Of a stretch of 64,000 bases of DNA, positions 12,370 through 22,879 are shown piece after piece (position 1 is the stretch's first letter; each line of letters opens with the position of its first letter). The notes beneath the pieces are model-generated. The model was not told the origin of the DNA, made no database searches, and was given only the letters and a program-made list of their open reading frames with translations. This stretch comes from Plutella xylostella (taxonomy: Eukaryota > Arthropoda > Insecta > Lepidoptera > Plutellidae): NCBI RefSeq assembly GCF_932276165.1, contig NC_063994.1, positions 3,348,001 to 3,412,000 on the forward strand, in the 5' to 3' direction. Both the position numbers and the translations under genes were made by a program.

Positions 12370-12508
12370 TCTTCAGCATCACCTTCTTCCGTCGTCGGTC
12401 TTGTTGTTTAAGTATGAAATTTTGATGTAATTTAAGAATGATATTATTTTTATCGCGAGTTAGGTGGATGGTGTAAGTAGCTAGGTGATTCTGTTGTATG
12501 TATAAAGT

Positions 12509-13572
12509 TGTAACGAGCCGTTACCAAACCATCCACCGCACCTACCCACATACCGAAGCCACAAGAGCGCCCGCGAGTCGAGGCGGGGCACCACACAGGC
12601 GACTCCGGAGAATACAAGGGGCGCGGGGCGACCCGCCTATAAGTAGCCGCGAGCCGGCTGCCCGGCCACCATTCGTCACCTCCTGCTCCGGCGAGTGATC
12701 AGTCCGTTCCCGAGATCCTTCCCCGCACCTCTATCTATTTAAGTATCTATTCACGCACACTAATCTCACTACACCGTCCTCCCTACGCTGTGGGTCGCCT
12801 ACTAGCGGATCGAGGTTCCCCGGAATACACGGACGCCTGGGTCGCCTAGTTTAAAGCGGCCGTGTACCGAACTATACAATCGCTGAACACACACCGGCCC
12901 TCAGCCACACGTTCTCTTATCAACACAACTACACTCCACAAATCCTGGAACAAATCCACACGCACCACCGGTATTCGCCCGACCTCCTGTACCCTTATTC
13001 CTTCCCTTTATTAAGATAGGAACATCCGCGTTGGCCCCTTCAGGGCCCGAACCATATCAATATAAAATATCAATAACCGTGATAAGTATTTGTGCATTTG
13101 TGTAGTGTGTTAATATTAAGTACATAAGCTGTAAGTACCTTAGATACATAAGTTAACCTGGTTGTAAATAAAGCGGGTCCAGTGCCGCCTGAATTGTGTT
13201 ACACTAATTAATCGGCATTATTAATTCTCACCCCGTACACCTACCGAGGTTATTTCCCTCCAGGGGCCTCAGGATCAAGATCAGGATAGTTAGGACCGCT
13301 TCACGGTCAATGTAGATCCCCCAGGCGACCAGGCACTCCTTCAGAGGCCGGCGTCAAGCTGAGCTAGTCTAAGACCGCTTCCCGGTACATATTAATTGAG
13401 AGGTATTAGGTAGGTACCAGCCCTAAGCACTAGGGACATTAGTCATAAGGGTAAGTATCACATTACAATATAGCACCCAACCCCTACTCTCGGGGGAGGC
13501 CAGGCAGGTCGATTCGCCCAGGGGTCGCTCCCCGGTGATCCAGACCAGCTCCTGCTGAGCTGCTACATTACA
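12509..13572 (+). repeat. G1 5' LTR
   Basis: A 1,064-bp LTR, GC-richer than its surroundings. A TATA-like cctataagta lies at 12636-12645 and an AATAAA signal at 13167-13172, which place U3, R and U5 in order. The 66-aa ORF read through it is not a gene: the same sequence recurs in the 3' LTR. Confidence 0.93.
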
Positions 13573-13574
13573 TT

Positions 13575-13588
13575 TGGCGCCCAACGTA
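13575..13588 (+). promoter_or_regulatory. G1 primer-binding site, tRNA-Lys type
   Basis: The sequence tggcgcccaacgt starts 2 nt after the LTR. From known retroelement primer sites, this is complementary to the 3' end of an insect lysine tRNA. The exact isoacceptor is not provable here. Confidence 0.7.
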
Positions 13589-13876
13589 AAATCCACTAAT
13601 TCTCATCAATATTTAGTATTATTTAGCCCCCTGTAATAACTTGTAAATCATTAGAAAATATTAGAAATAACCGACCGACCGACCGACTAGCCGTTCAACT
13701 TAACTACCCGTAATTGTTCTAAAAATAGACCGACAACCGACCGACCGACCCCGTTTAACAAAAATTACAATTCAAAAGTAAAGAGCACGTAAATTTTTGT
13801 TGGTCATTTTTATTGAAATTTCCGTAACCGATTACAAACTGGCCCCGTTTTATAGTAGGTAAATATACAGCATCAA

Positions 13877-15700
13877 ATGCCAACTTCTTGGATTTATAAC
13901 CTTAGTAAAGAGGAATTAATAAGGGAAAGTAGGGAGAGGAAGCTACCGACCGTAAATTTAACCGTAGACAAACTAAGAAAACAGCTATCCGACCACATTA
14001 GAGAAGAAGAGGAGGAGACCTTCGAGATGACATCCGAAGACCAGACCAAAACCGCGAGCCAGCTGAACCTGTCATCCATCGTGAGGGAATGGAATATATC
14101 GTTCGACACCGCATGCGACCCGGTTGAGTTCATCGAGCGTTTGGATGAACTGACGTCATCAGGTGACGTCCCGCAGGACCGATTACTCCAGGTACTACCT
14201 AAAGTACTAAGAGGTAAACCGCTGTTATGGTACAGAAACAACTCTGACAACTGGAAAAAGTGGGAGGACTTCCTAGAAGAATTCAAACTCTTTTTCTACC
14301 CGGCGGGATACGAGAAGAACCTGCTCGAGATGATCATCGCACGAAAACAACTCCACCGTGAATCTTTCGTCAATTACCTGACCGACATACAAACCCTGAT
14401 GAGAAGGTACGGAAAAATGACCAAAACCGAAAAAGAAGAAAGAGTGTACGAAAACATGAACGCGAGTTACAAGTACTACATCAAGAAGCAAGACTTCACC
14501 AGCCTCGGGGAATTAATCAAACAGGCAGCCGAGTACGAGCAGATCACAGAAGAATCTTCATCTCAACAGTGGAATCACCGACCAGACCGACACCGCCAGA
14601 CACCGAAAAGTCAACCAGAAACATCACCAGAACCTCGTAAAATACACGAAAAATACAACAAGACCACGTGCTGTTGGAACTGCGGCAAAGCAGGCCACTC
14701 ACACAAGGAATGCCGGGGCAGGCAAGTACTGTTCTGTAGCCAATGCGGAGTCCTCGGGAGACTAACGCGCAACTGCTGCAGAAGAGAAACCAAGTTCGGA
14801 GACACGAACATAACCGCCGAAGAAAACCTACTGGAACAACGAATCTTCGAAAACGTAAAAATAGGGAACATGACATACCGAGCGTTGATTGATACAGGCT
14901 CCACCAGATCATACATCAGTAGAAACATTTATGAAGAGAACTCGACAAACGCCGACACAGAAAAAGTCACAGGGATGCGAGTAACCGTCGCAGATGGCAG
15001 AGTCATGGACGTGAAACTCAAGATAGACCCAGAAATCGAGATACGGCAGAGAAAATTAACACACGAACTCTTCGTGCTACCAGCTTATTCACCGTCAAAC
15101 CTAGTTATCATAGGGATAGACCTACTAAGAAAAGCAGGAGCCACAATAGTCTGGGACAACAACACCGAAAATACACCGAAAGTCACCGAAATCGTCGCAC
15201 CAGAATCAACGCCACCAGACAATAATATAATAAACGGCCCAAGAAAAACAAAATCCCGCAAGCAAAAGAAAAAACCTAACCAACTACATCCACCAAGATA
15301 TCCCGACACAGCTTCAATCCAGGAACGAAAAGGATGGTTCGAGAGGAAAATGACCGAAACCCGAAAATCACCTGAAAATGACCCAACATTCACAATCAAA
15401 AACGGCTCACTCCATAAACGAATTGTAAATCCGAGGTACGGGGTCAAGATCAATTCACAATCGCAGTGGAAAATATGCGTTCCGACAGTGAAAAGAAGGT
15501 CGATTATCGAGCAACACCTTAATGAAGCGACAACAACAGGCCACCGAAGCACGGGAAAAATCCTAAAAAGCATTGCCGAAACATATTATTGGCCCGGGAT
15601 GTACAAAGATGTTCTTCATCATATGAAAAAATACAAAGAACGACTAAAATCATCTTCATCAAACTCGCCGCAACCAAATTCCACCGAACCGAAACAGTAA
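13877..15700 (+). CDS. Gag-protease-integrase-zinc remnant of G1
   Basis: A 607-aa ORF. The N-terminus (residues ~5-45) is SAP-like, as in many insect gypsy Gags. A Retrotrans_gag-type region follows (~75-220), with FFYPAGYEKNLLEMI and LHRESFVNYL. Two zinc knuckles follow: a normal CWNCGKAGHSHKEC at ~263-276 and a second with Arg in place of Gly/His (CSQCGVLGRLTRNC). A retropepsin-like domain shows the active site LIDTGS near 336. At ~470 the protein passes straight into the region before the integrase zinc finger (QWKICVP, then TGH, then YYWPGMYKDV), so the ~500-residue RT/RNaseH part is missing in frame. The two zinc-finger cysteines are absent and a Ser/Pro/Gln tail ends the ORF. Gag may still work; the enzymes cannot. 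The ATG at 13877 is the first in the frame. Confidence 0.88.
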   Translation: MPTSWIYNLSKEELIRESRERKLPTVNLTVDKLRKQLSDHIREEEEETFEMTSEDQTKTASQLNLSSIVREWNISFDTACDPVEFIERLDELTSSGDVPQDRLLQVLPKVLRGKPLLWYRNNSDNWKKWEDFLEEFKLFFYPAGYEKNLLEMIIARKQLHRESFVNYLTDIQTLMRRYGKMTKTEKEERVYENMNASYKYYIKKQDFTSLGELIKQAAEYEQITEESSSQQWNHRPDRHRQTPKSQPETSPEPRKIHEKYNKTTCCWNCGKAGHSHKECRGRQVLFCSQCGVLGRLTRNCCRRETKFGDTNITAEENLLEQRIFENVKIGNMTYRALIDTGSTRSYISRNIYEENSTNADTEKVTGMRVTVADGRVMDVKLKIDPEIEIRQRKLTHELFVLPAYSPSNLVIIGIDLLRKAGATIVWDNNTENTPKVTEIVAPESTPPDNNIINGPRKTKSRKQKKKPNQLHPPRYPDTASIQERKGWFERKMTETRKSPENDPTFTIKNGSLHKRIVNPRYGVKINSQSQWKICVPTVKRRSIIEQHLNEATTTGHRSTGKILKSIAETYYWPGMYKDVLHHMKKYKERLKSSSSNSPQPNSTEPKQ

Positions 15701-16246
15701 TAACCTACCGACGACGTCATCACCCATCGCCAGATGTGCCTAGCCGCGGTACTCATGCGATGCCGAACGATTTACCGATTATTCCAAATCTACCCTCAAT
15801 CATCAACATAATGAAGATTGAAGACAAATAGCCGTAAAAAGTTAAAACATTTTATATATTTATGACTTAGTCATTCCGTACCGTACCGTATAAACCTTAT
15901 TATGTATAATTTGTAATTAAATTGATATACAACCGAAAAACCACAATCTGTATTAAAAATATAGAAATAGGTAAAAATGTAAACGCAAATGCACACATTT
16001 TACACCGTCCGTCCGTAGATTAATATAATATAAGTAAATAATAGACACACAGACATAATATTAAACTTATAACATCCACCTTTTTGCATCCAAGTCACAA
16101 GCAAAATGTAGATCAGACTTAGAATAAGGAGTGTAATGTTTTTGAACGCAGCCCAATACGTTACTCTGTGAACGTACACAGGTTAGAATTTTAATTGTCA
16201 AGCGTCAAACCGACCGAGTAAATTTCAGCGCAAGGGCACATGCCGT

Positions 16247-16592
16247 ATAAATTTTATGTTATTTGCAATGTAAATAATCTAAAACCGAAAAGCTGAAACC
16301 GTATACCTAATGTAATTACCAGGAAAATGTATATCAATACACAATAAGTTATACATACATTATAAATTTTATGTTATTTGCAATGTAAATAATCTAAAAC
16401 CGAAAAGCTGAAACCGTATACCTAATGTAATTACCAGGAAAATGTATATCAATACACAATAAGTTATACATACATTATAAATTTTATGTTATTTGCAATG
16501 TAAATAATCTAAAACCGAAAAGCTGAAACCGTATACCTAATCCTAATTACCAGGAAAATGTATATCAATACACAATAAGTTATACATACATA
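16247..16592 (+). repeat. Three tandem copies of a 115-bp unit in G1
   Basis: The units start at 16247, 16362 and 16477, each beginning ataaattttatgttatttgc and ending tacacaataagttatacata. Copies 1 and 2 look identical; copy 3 has a small change (aatcctaatt for aatgtaatt). This implies a recent duplication or slippage. Confidence 0.9.
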
Positions 16593-16969
16593 GCCTACAA
16601 TGTAAGTAAAACCAACCATACATTTTATCCTTGCTCATAGCTTGCAAAAGCAATATATTCACATCTTTTATACAGAAAAGAACCCCGAATATACCTGAAA
16701 CCGAATGCCCTGTTTTACCTGGCCCAAGCAAGGATGAAATGCTCATGGACTATACCGTCTAATCTTGTTTTTTTTACCAAAATTATTAGTATTATAATTG
16801 TAAATTTAACTAGAAATAAATATCTAAGTAAATAAAATATATCCTGAATCCAGATGATAAAGTAGGAACCTGTGGTAAACAAATGCACCAGTACATGCAC
16901 CTTTCTCTTTATTATTTTTTGTGTTTGTCTACATAACCTGTGAATTTTTACCAGGTAAAAATTCTCCTG

Positions 16970-16983
16970 CTGAGGGGGGAGAA
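16970..16983 (+). promoter_or_regulatory. G1 polypurine tract
   Basis: A purine run (gaggggggagaa) ends directly at the TG of the 3' LTR, the expected place for plus-strand priming. Confidence 0.75.
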
Positions 16984-18048
16984 TGTAACGAGCCGTTACC
17001 AAACCATCCACCGCACCTACCCACATACCGAAGCCACAAGAGCGCCCGCGAGTCGAGGCGGGGCACCACACAGGCGACTCCGGAGAATACAAGGGGCGCG
17101 GGGCGACCCGCCTATAAGTAGCCGCGAGCCGGCTGCCCGGCCACCATTCGTCACCTCCTGCTCCGGCGAGTGATCAGTCCGTTCCCGAGATCCTTCCCCG
17201 CACCTCTATCTATTTAAGTATCTATTCACGCACACTAATCTCACTACACCGTCCTCCCTACGCTGTGGGTCGCCTACTAGCGGATCGAGGTTCCCCGGAA
17301 TACACGGACGCCTGGGTCGCCTAGTTTAAAGCGGCCGTGTACCGAACTATACAATCGCTGAACACACACCGGCCCTCAGCCACACGTTCTCTTATCAACA
17401 CAACTACACTCCACAAATCCTGGAACAAATCCACACGCACCACCGGTATTCGCCCGACCTCCTGTACCCTTATTCCTTCCCTTTATTAAGATAGGAACAT
17501 CCGCGTTGGCCCCTTCAGGGCCCGAACCATATCAATATAAAATATCAATAACCGTGATAAGTATTTGTGCATTTGTGTAGTGTGTTTAATATTAAGTACA
17601 TAAGCTGTAAGTACCTTAGATACATAAGTTAACCTGGTTGTAAATAAAGCGGGTCCAGTGCCGCCTGAATTGTGTTACACTAATTAATCGGCATTATTAA
17701 TTCTCACCCCGTACACCTACCGAGGTTATTTCCCTCCAGGGGCCTCAGGATCAAGATCAGGATAGTTAGGACCGCTTCACGGTCAATGTAGATCCCCCAG
17801 GCGACCAGGCACTCCTTCAGAGGCCGGCGTCAAGCTGAGCTAGTCTAAGACCGCTTCCCGGTACATATTAATTGAGAGGTATTAGGTAGGTACCAGCCCT
17901 AAGCACTAGGGACATTAGTCATAAGGGTAAGTATCACATTACAATATAGCACCCAACCCCTACTCTCGGGGGAGGCCAGGCAGGTCGATTCGCCCAGGGG
18001 TCGCTCCCCGGTGATCCAGACCAGCTCCTGCTGAGCTGCTACATTACA
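16984..18048 (+). repeat. G1 3' LTR
   Basis: 1,065 bp. It matches the 5' LTR throughout except for one extra T (gtgtgtttaat against gtgtgttaat) near 17586. It ends acattaca, followed by the AAGT repeat of the target. Confidence 0.93.
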
Positions 18049-18503
18049 AAGTTGTGTAAAAATGTTACATGTTAGATTAAAATATTCATATAAAAATATT
18101 ATATAGAGCCCATTTTCCAGTCAGTAGGACAAATCAGGATAATTTTATTTCAATATAAGTACCTACTTGGCTTTAGTATGATTGCATAGGTTAAGTTTCT
18201 ACTTATCTATTAATTTCACCATGATCATTATGTGATCATAGTTATAGAATAGTGCAACAAGATACGCTAGGTAAGTAGGTATATACATTTTGTTATTTTA
18301 CAGCATAAAAAACTAAAATAACACTTTTATTCTAGTAAAATGACTGTTTTATGAAACCGAAGAAGCTCTCTGCAGTGCATTCTTTGAATAAAAGTGTTTA
18401 AAGTGGATTTCCATATTGAATACCACTTGAATGGCTTGCCTATAACGCTTGTGTTCAAAGAAAACACAGAATTCTGCTCGAATTTCCAACGAAAAATATT
18501 ATA

Positions 18504-18812
18504 TACAGGGTCAGTCTTTCTAGTGAAGTATGTTACAGAGCTCTTCATTCTGAACAACTTTTGTTATAATGACCTTGGGATATTCTCGAAAAAAAAATCT
18601 ACTCCCCATACACAGTGATACGTAAACAACCAATGTTCATTTCATCACGACCCATTACGTCCCCACTGCTGGGGCACGGGTCTCCTTCCAATGAAGGAAG
18701 GGTTTAGGCCTAGTCCACCCAACCAATCGTTATCATTATAACAAAAGTTGTTCAGAATGAAGAGCTCTGTAACATACTTCCGGATATGCACCTATGAAAG
18801 ACTCAACCTGTA
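18504..18812. mobile_element. Palindromic MITE with a 5S-SINE tail in its loop
   Basis: Long arms face each other: gttacagagctcttcattct (18530-18549) and the reverse complement near 18755-18775. The tips are tacagggt... and ...acctgta. The loop holds a minus-strand piece of 5S-SINE tail A (18643-18722, cccactgctggggcacgggt), so a SINE probably inserted into the MITE. The ORFs on both strands here are palindrome artefacts. Confidence 0.75.
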
Positions 18813-18824
18813 TATGGTGATAAA

Positions 18825-18905
18825 AAAAGTTATTGCAAGCCGAAACGGAGTGACTCAGCAGGTCACTCTGATCGACTATATTGTTCTACAACTTTACAAA
18901 TTGCC
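18825..18905. repeat. Fragment of the 'cagggtgttgcaaaa' MITE family
   Basis: Shares attgcaagccgaaac, gagtgactca and gttctacaa with the copies at 41158-41538 and 61732-61870, but lacks the outer tip. Confidence 0.5.
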
Positions 18906-19242
18906 TAAAAAAAGGTTTTAAATTATATTACCCACACCAGTAGCTACTCAATAAGTAGACATAATTTGGTAATAATATTACACATACATTTTAGGCATTC
19001 TGTTGTGTATACGATATATTTTTTAAAGTTATCTGTAAAAAATAGTGATTTAAACTATTGCTAAATATTTTGGTAATGTACGACAGCAAGCATGTCTTTC
19101 ATCATTGCCTCAATATGTCCAATGTCCTATGTTTACTAATAGAGTTGCAACGAAACCCGCCATAGGATAGTTATCAAATTGAAATGGTTCCATTAAAGTA
19201 CTAAATACCATTTTTATTTGAAATCCCGAACAGCAAAATAGG

Positions 19243-19335
19243 GTGTTATAAATTTAAAATGTCAGTGTATCTGTATGTGGTGGCGTAACTCCCAAACGGC
19301 TAAACCGAATTTGGAAGTTTTTAGGGTGATTATTC
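19243..19335 (+). repeat. Diverged interspersed repeat remnant
   Basis: Contains ggtgttataaat, gtgtatctgtatgtggtggcg and cccaaacggctaaac; related to 59157-59290 and 11507-11605. The SINE at 19336-19650 interrupts it. Class unknown. Confidence 0.5.
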
Positions 19336-19650
19336 TATTATATTCTCTGTGGGGGTGTAAGTACCTGACTCTCTCAAGTGGAACCTTTGGTCCCCAAGGT
19401 CTAAACTGCCTTCCTAAGCTTGTACCATTTCCCACCACGCTGGTCCACTGCGGGATGGTGGGTTCACATAATTATTTAGATGTGCTAAATCTAGATATGC
19501 AGGTTTCCTTACGATGTTTTCCTTCACCGTAAGAGCGGTGGTATACATTTTACTTAAGTAAAAACTCATTGGTACTTGTCACCGCCGGGATTCAAACTCG
19601 CATCTCTTGCGTGAGAAGCGGGCGCTTACCCGACTGAGCTACCACCGCTC
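19336..19650 (-). repeat. tRNA-derived SINE (Ser-like head), with 12-bp target duplication
   Basis: Read on the minus strand, the head has tggtagctcagtcgggtaag (A-box region) and gagtttgaatcccggc (B box). It then passes into a body with cctgcatatctagatttagc and ends near cttgagagagtc. A 12-bp direct repeat gggtgattattc flanks it (19324-19335, 19651-19662), which marks insertion by target-primed reverse transcription. Confidence 0.88.
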
Positions 19651-19726
19651 GGGTGATTATTCATAATTCATAACCTTACTAACAGACAGAAATATAGTGT
19701 CAAACTAAAAACATAAAACAAACGAA

Positions 19727-19966
19727 CACTCACACCTTGTACTAATGTACTCCCTTGCGGGGAAGGCAGAGGTGCATTGCTGCACCCACTTTTCGCCAGT
19801 GTTATTTTAGTCCCAATGTAATAGGGGGCCTATTGCCATTTTACGGACACACCCAAGACCCAAGAACAAATATCTGTGTTAAAACAAATATCTGCCCCAG
19901 CCGGGAATCGAACCCGGGACCTTCGGCTCAGTAGTCAGGGTCACTAACCACTACGCCATTTGGTCG
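19727..19966 (-). repeat. tRNA-derived SINE, type 1
   Basis: A minus-strand copy of the 2480-2738 family: the head (gaatcgaacccgggacc on this strand, containing the B box) lies at the right end and the tail (cactcacaccttgtac) at the left end. Confidence 0.9.
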
Positions 19967-19969
19967 CCT

Positions 19970-22480
19970 CTAAACTAGCAATAACAAATGGCCGGAGGCT
20001 TCACAAAACATTCGATCCGCGCCCGCAAAACAAACAAATAAACGAACAATTGAACATCGCCGTACAAAAGGTTCTTCAACGTGCCATACTAATGAATGCC
20101 TCTCTAATCAAGAGGTTTTTTATCGTACGTCGTTGTTGCGAGTTCAATTTCGATGGAATTCCGCTTGATGGCAGGAAAAATACCCTTTTCCCCTCTTTAT
20201 CGCTTATTGTACTTTTTGCCCCTTTTGGATCGCCAGTAGTTCCATCGGGTTGGCTGTAGTTGAGTTTTAAATATTCAGTAACTAAATGATGCTTTTGTTT
20301 TCGGGCTAAAACATGACAGCAATATTTTTGTATAACACGGGTGACTATTTAAAATGGAAAAGCCGGTATAGAAAAGCAATTTGCTTGATTATGTGAACAG
20401 CGCAGCTTTTCGGTTTTGCAAAGTGTCGTTAGGGGCCGTACAGCGTTTGACAATTAAAATATAGCACAAAATTCGGTTTACCTGCCAACCGTTGTTGTGG
20501 TTAAAATATTTTAAAGGCCATTTTTTTTCCATATTTCCCTGACATAATTAACGCCGCCAGTCTAATGTTGGATCTATAGTGGACCAAAAGATAATTATAG
20601 AATGTTACTAGACCTTTCGTGGTCTCTACTTATCAGGTCCCCATCTAAATTCTTGAAATATTTTCCCAAAACCAAACACATGGAAAACCTAAGTAAGTAT
20701 TCCAAAAAACACACACAATATTAAGGATCAAATTCCCATTTTTTCAAAGGGTAACCGTTTCATACGTGTACTTCGTAATATCTTTGTTATGGGCCGGCTA
20801 AGTGACTATGAACTTATCGTAATGTCCCGTGCACATGTGTATTTTATATCCTCCACATTACATCAAAGCCCTTACACCAGGATTTATTTCGAGGGTTGAA
20901 AGAAAAGTAAAGAGATTTTGCATGGTTTTCCTTTCCTTGCTGATGAAGATTGTCGTTTATGGGGTTTTAAAATACGAGTTAGTATATACATGTAGTTTAG
21001 GAGGTTGCCATGTCGTCTGTTGTCCAACGTATGAATCGCATTCAGTAATATCTGAATTGAAATTCATACAAGTATACACTTCATCGGCATTGCCGACGCG
21101 GTTTCTCCATATTCGATAGGTAGACGTTTAATTTTAAGGGTTGATTCACATAGCATCCTTTACAAGTAAAAAATCTTTCTTTTAAATTCAATGAATATAA
21201 TATGTTAAGCCTTACAGGAAGCATGCTATGAACTTATGAACCAACTACCATGGTTTGGCTGTATCACTGATAAAATTTAACCCATCCCAGTACAGTTATT
21301 TTGCTGGTATTTTGTGAACTTGCCAAAAATGCACTTACGAAAGCATTGTAAGTCTTTGTTTACGAGATAGTATCTACGTTTCCTAGTTCACTTTTATGAA
21401 GCTTTTATGTTATTCATTTGCCAACTTTCTTGTTTAGCAGAGTATTTCCGGATTGCAATTAAGTAAGAAAATGTGTAAATAGTTACCGACATATTGTTTA
21501 TCGTTTATGTGTCTTCTCATTGACTTATAAATTACCTATTATATCTGTTGTACTCGTTTTATACGTTGCATACGTTACTCCGAACGCGACCTACAATCGT
21601 TGATTTCTAGCAGGGAAATAGAACGAACACGAAATACCTAGTATATAAATCAGAAGAAAGAAAACATCGTCCAGATTATCTATTCTACAATACCATAAGT
21701 CAGTGGTTTGCAAACACCCTAAAACAATACAATTCAAATAATCCATTGAAAAAAAATTGATGTGAAAAAGCATACTGGTAAATAACTAGCAACACTGCAG
21801 AGGATATTCTCCCCAACCCAAGATAAAAGGGCCGGCAGAAATAACCTACTTTTGTGGAATCGGTACTAAAACGTAAATAAGTCTACTGCTCTCAGCCCGT
21901 TTTATGGTTGGCGAGATTAATTTGTGGCGAAAGAATCAGCCATTATCTTAGAAGAGAAAAGATGGAATGCCCCGATCATAGTCTTGGATGAAACAAGGCC
22001 TGGTTTATGTTTAGTTAGGTGCTTTAGGGCTACGGAAAAAGCTATGCTCGGGCTTTTTCTGAGTGGACGTCTCTAAAACGGAGGTGGGTGCCATTTGGTA
22101 GCGAGAGGTAGTGGCAAGGCTGTAGTAGAAGACGTGTCACAACGTTACTACTCTTAAAACCTGCAAGCTGGATAGACAGTAGACTCATACACTCACGGGC
22201 AATGAAAAAGTTCCAGTGACAATAGCAGCAAATTACTCCTTAGCGGAAAATGCTAGCTTAATGACACCTTCTGCAATATTGAAGTACATTTAACAGAGCA
22301 TGAAAGTGTTACCAACTAAAAAGGTAATTGATCAAATTCTAAATGATATGTTTGAAAAATTGGGGTCATTTGGTGTCAACACTTTATAAATGGAAATTTT
22401 TTATTGCTCTTGAGGGTCGTGTTTCTATAACCATACGCTCCCTAGTCCTATAAATAAAATAAAAACAACACAGTAAAATG
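19970..22480. other. Intergenic, no gene recognised
   Basis: ORFs of 99 aa (19960-20259) and 96 aa (20829-21119) show no signal peptide, domain or clear codon bias. A MITE end (cactcacgggcaatgaaaaa) lies at 22190-22225. Confidence 0.5.
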
Positions 22481-22484
22481 GGGA

Positions 22485-22490
22485 TTTATT
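22485..22490 (-). terminator. Poly(A) signal AATAAA of the 88-aa peptide gene
   Basis: AATAAA on the minus strand, about 65 nt past the stop codon at 22553. Confidence 0.6.
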
Positions 22491-22552
22491 CAAATTAATT
22501 TATATAATATAATTAAAATTTATAAATAAAAATAATACTGTCACTTCTTACA

Positions 22553-22819
22553 CTAAACCTTCGATATCACTTCACCTCTGTCGTTTAAAATGATCACTGA
22601 TCGATCGACGCACATTTCTCCAACTCTCTTTTGATTATAGGCACATTGGAAGTTAACGAAACCCGTACCCACTCTTTTAGGTATAAAAATTATTTTATTA
22701 AACGGCTGTAACGCATATATCGATGATTTGTACACATTATCTTCAACACGATATTGTCGGGACTCATCTAATATTATGATCAAAATTGCGACCAAAATGT
22801 ACACATTCTGTATTCGTGA
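22553..22819 (-). CDS. Small secreted peptide of 88 aa, function unknown
   Basis: A single-exon minus-strand ORF. The frame is open back to an ATG at 22873, but a TATATAAT box lies at 22872-22879, overlapping that codon. Transcription would therefore start after it, and the ATG at 22819 (aaaATGtca) is the likely start. The resulting protein begins with a strongly hydrophobic stretch (YILVAILIIIL, residues ~8-18), a plausible signal peptide, then a basic mature part of about 65 residues with just two cysteines, in FQCAYNQKRVGEMCVDR. A poly(A) signal follows at 22485-22490. The layout of TATA box, one short exon, signal peptide and a closely spaced Cys pair fits the many small insect secreted peptides of unknown role. 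I do not recognise the family. It could be a chance ORF, but the three signals agree. Confidence 0.62.
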   Translation of the reverse strand, partial: SRIQNVYILVAILIIILDESRQYRVEDNVYKSSIYALQPFNKIIFIPKRVGTGFVNFQCAYNQKRVGEMCVDRSVIILNDRGEVISKV

Positions 22820-22871
22820 CATTTTTGAGATAATCACTATTGCAATGTAGTCTTGTAAATGCAGCGATATC

Positions 22872-22879
22872 ATTATATA
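22872..22879 (-). promoter_or_regulatory. TATA box for the 88-aa peptide gene
   Basis: TATATAAT on the minus strand, ending 53 nt before the proposed ATG. It rules out the longer in-frame start. Confidence 0.5.

Larger units (their letters stand above)
15701..16983 (+). other. G1 3' non-coding region up to the purine tract
   Basis: It holds no domain-bearing ORF, a triplicated 115-bp unit at 16247-16592, and the polypurine tract just before the 3' LTR. An 80-aa ORF overlapping the end of gag (15589-15831) is in another frame and looks like eroded pol sequence. Confidence 0.7.
12509..18048 (+). mobile_element. G1: non-autonomous Ty3/gypsy-like LTR retrotransposon lacking RT/RNaseH/IN core
   Basis: A 5,540-bp element with LTRs at 12509-13572 and 16984-18048, bounded TG...CA and flanked by AAGT/AAAGT (12504-12508; 18048-18052). 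The primer site tggcgcccaacgta lies 2 nt after the 5' LTR, and a purine tract (gaggggggagaa) abuts the 3' LTR. The single substantial ORF, 13877-15700, encodes Gag, protease and part of the integrase zinc region, with no reverse transcriptase, RNase H or integrase core. The LTRs differ by one base, an extra T near 17586, in my reading. So the copy is young although it cannot move alone; an intact relative must have supplied the enzymes. Confidence 0.92.

Noticed and set aside
12498..12698. 66-aa ORF, and the related 77-aa ORF at 16940-17173
   Set aside because: Both lie in the G1 LTRs and repeat because the LTRs repeat; no domain, and frame use differs from gag.
14544..15573. Minus-strand ORFs of 105-162 aa
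   Set aside because: Mirror frames of the G1 gag ORF; no independent signal.
22820..22873. Longer start for the 88-aa peptide (106 aa)
   Set aside because: The first ATG overlaps the TATA box and would lie upstream of transcription start.
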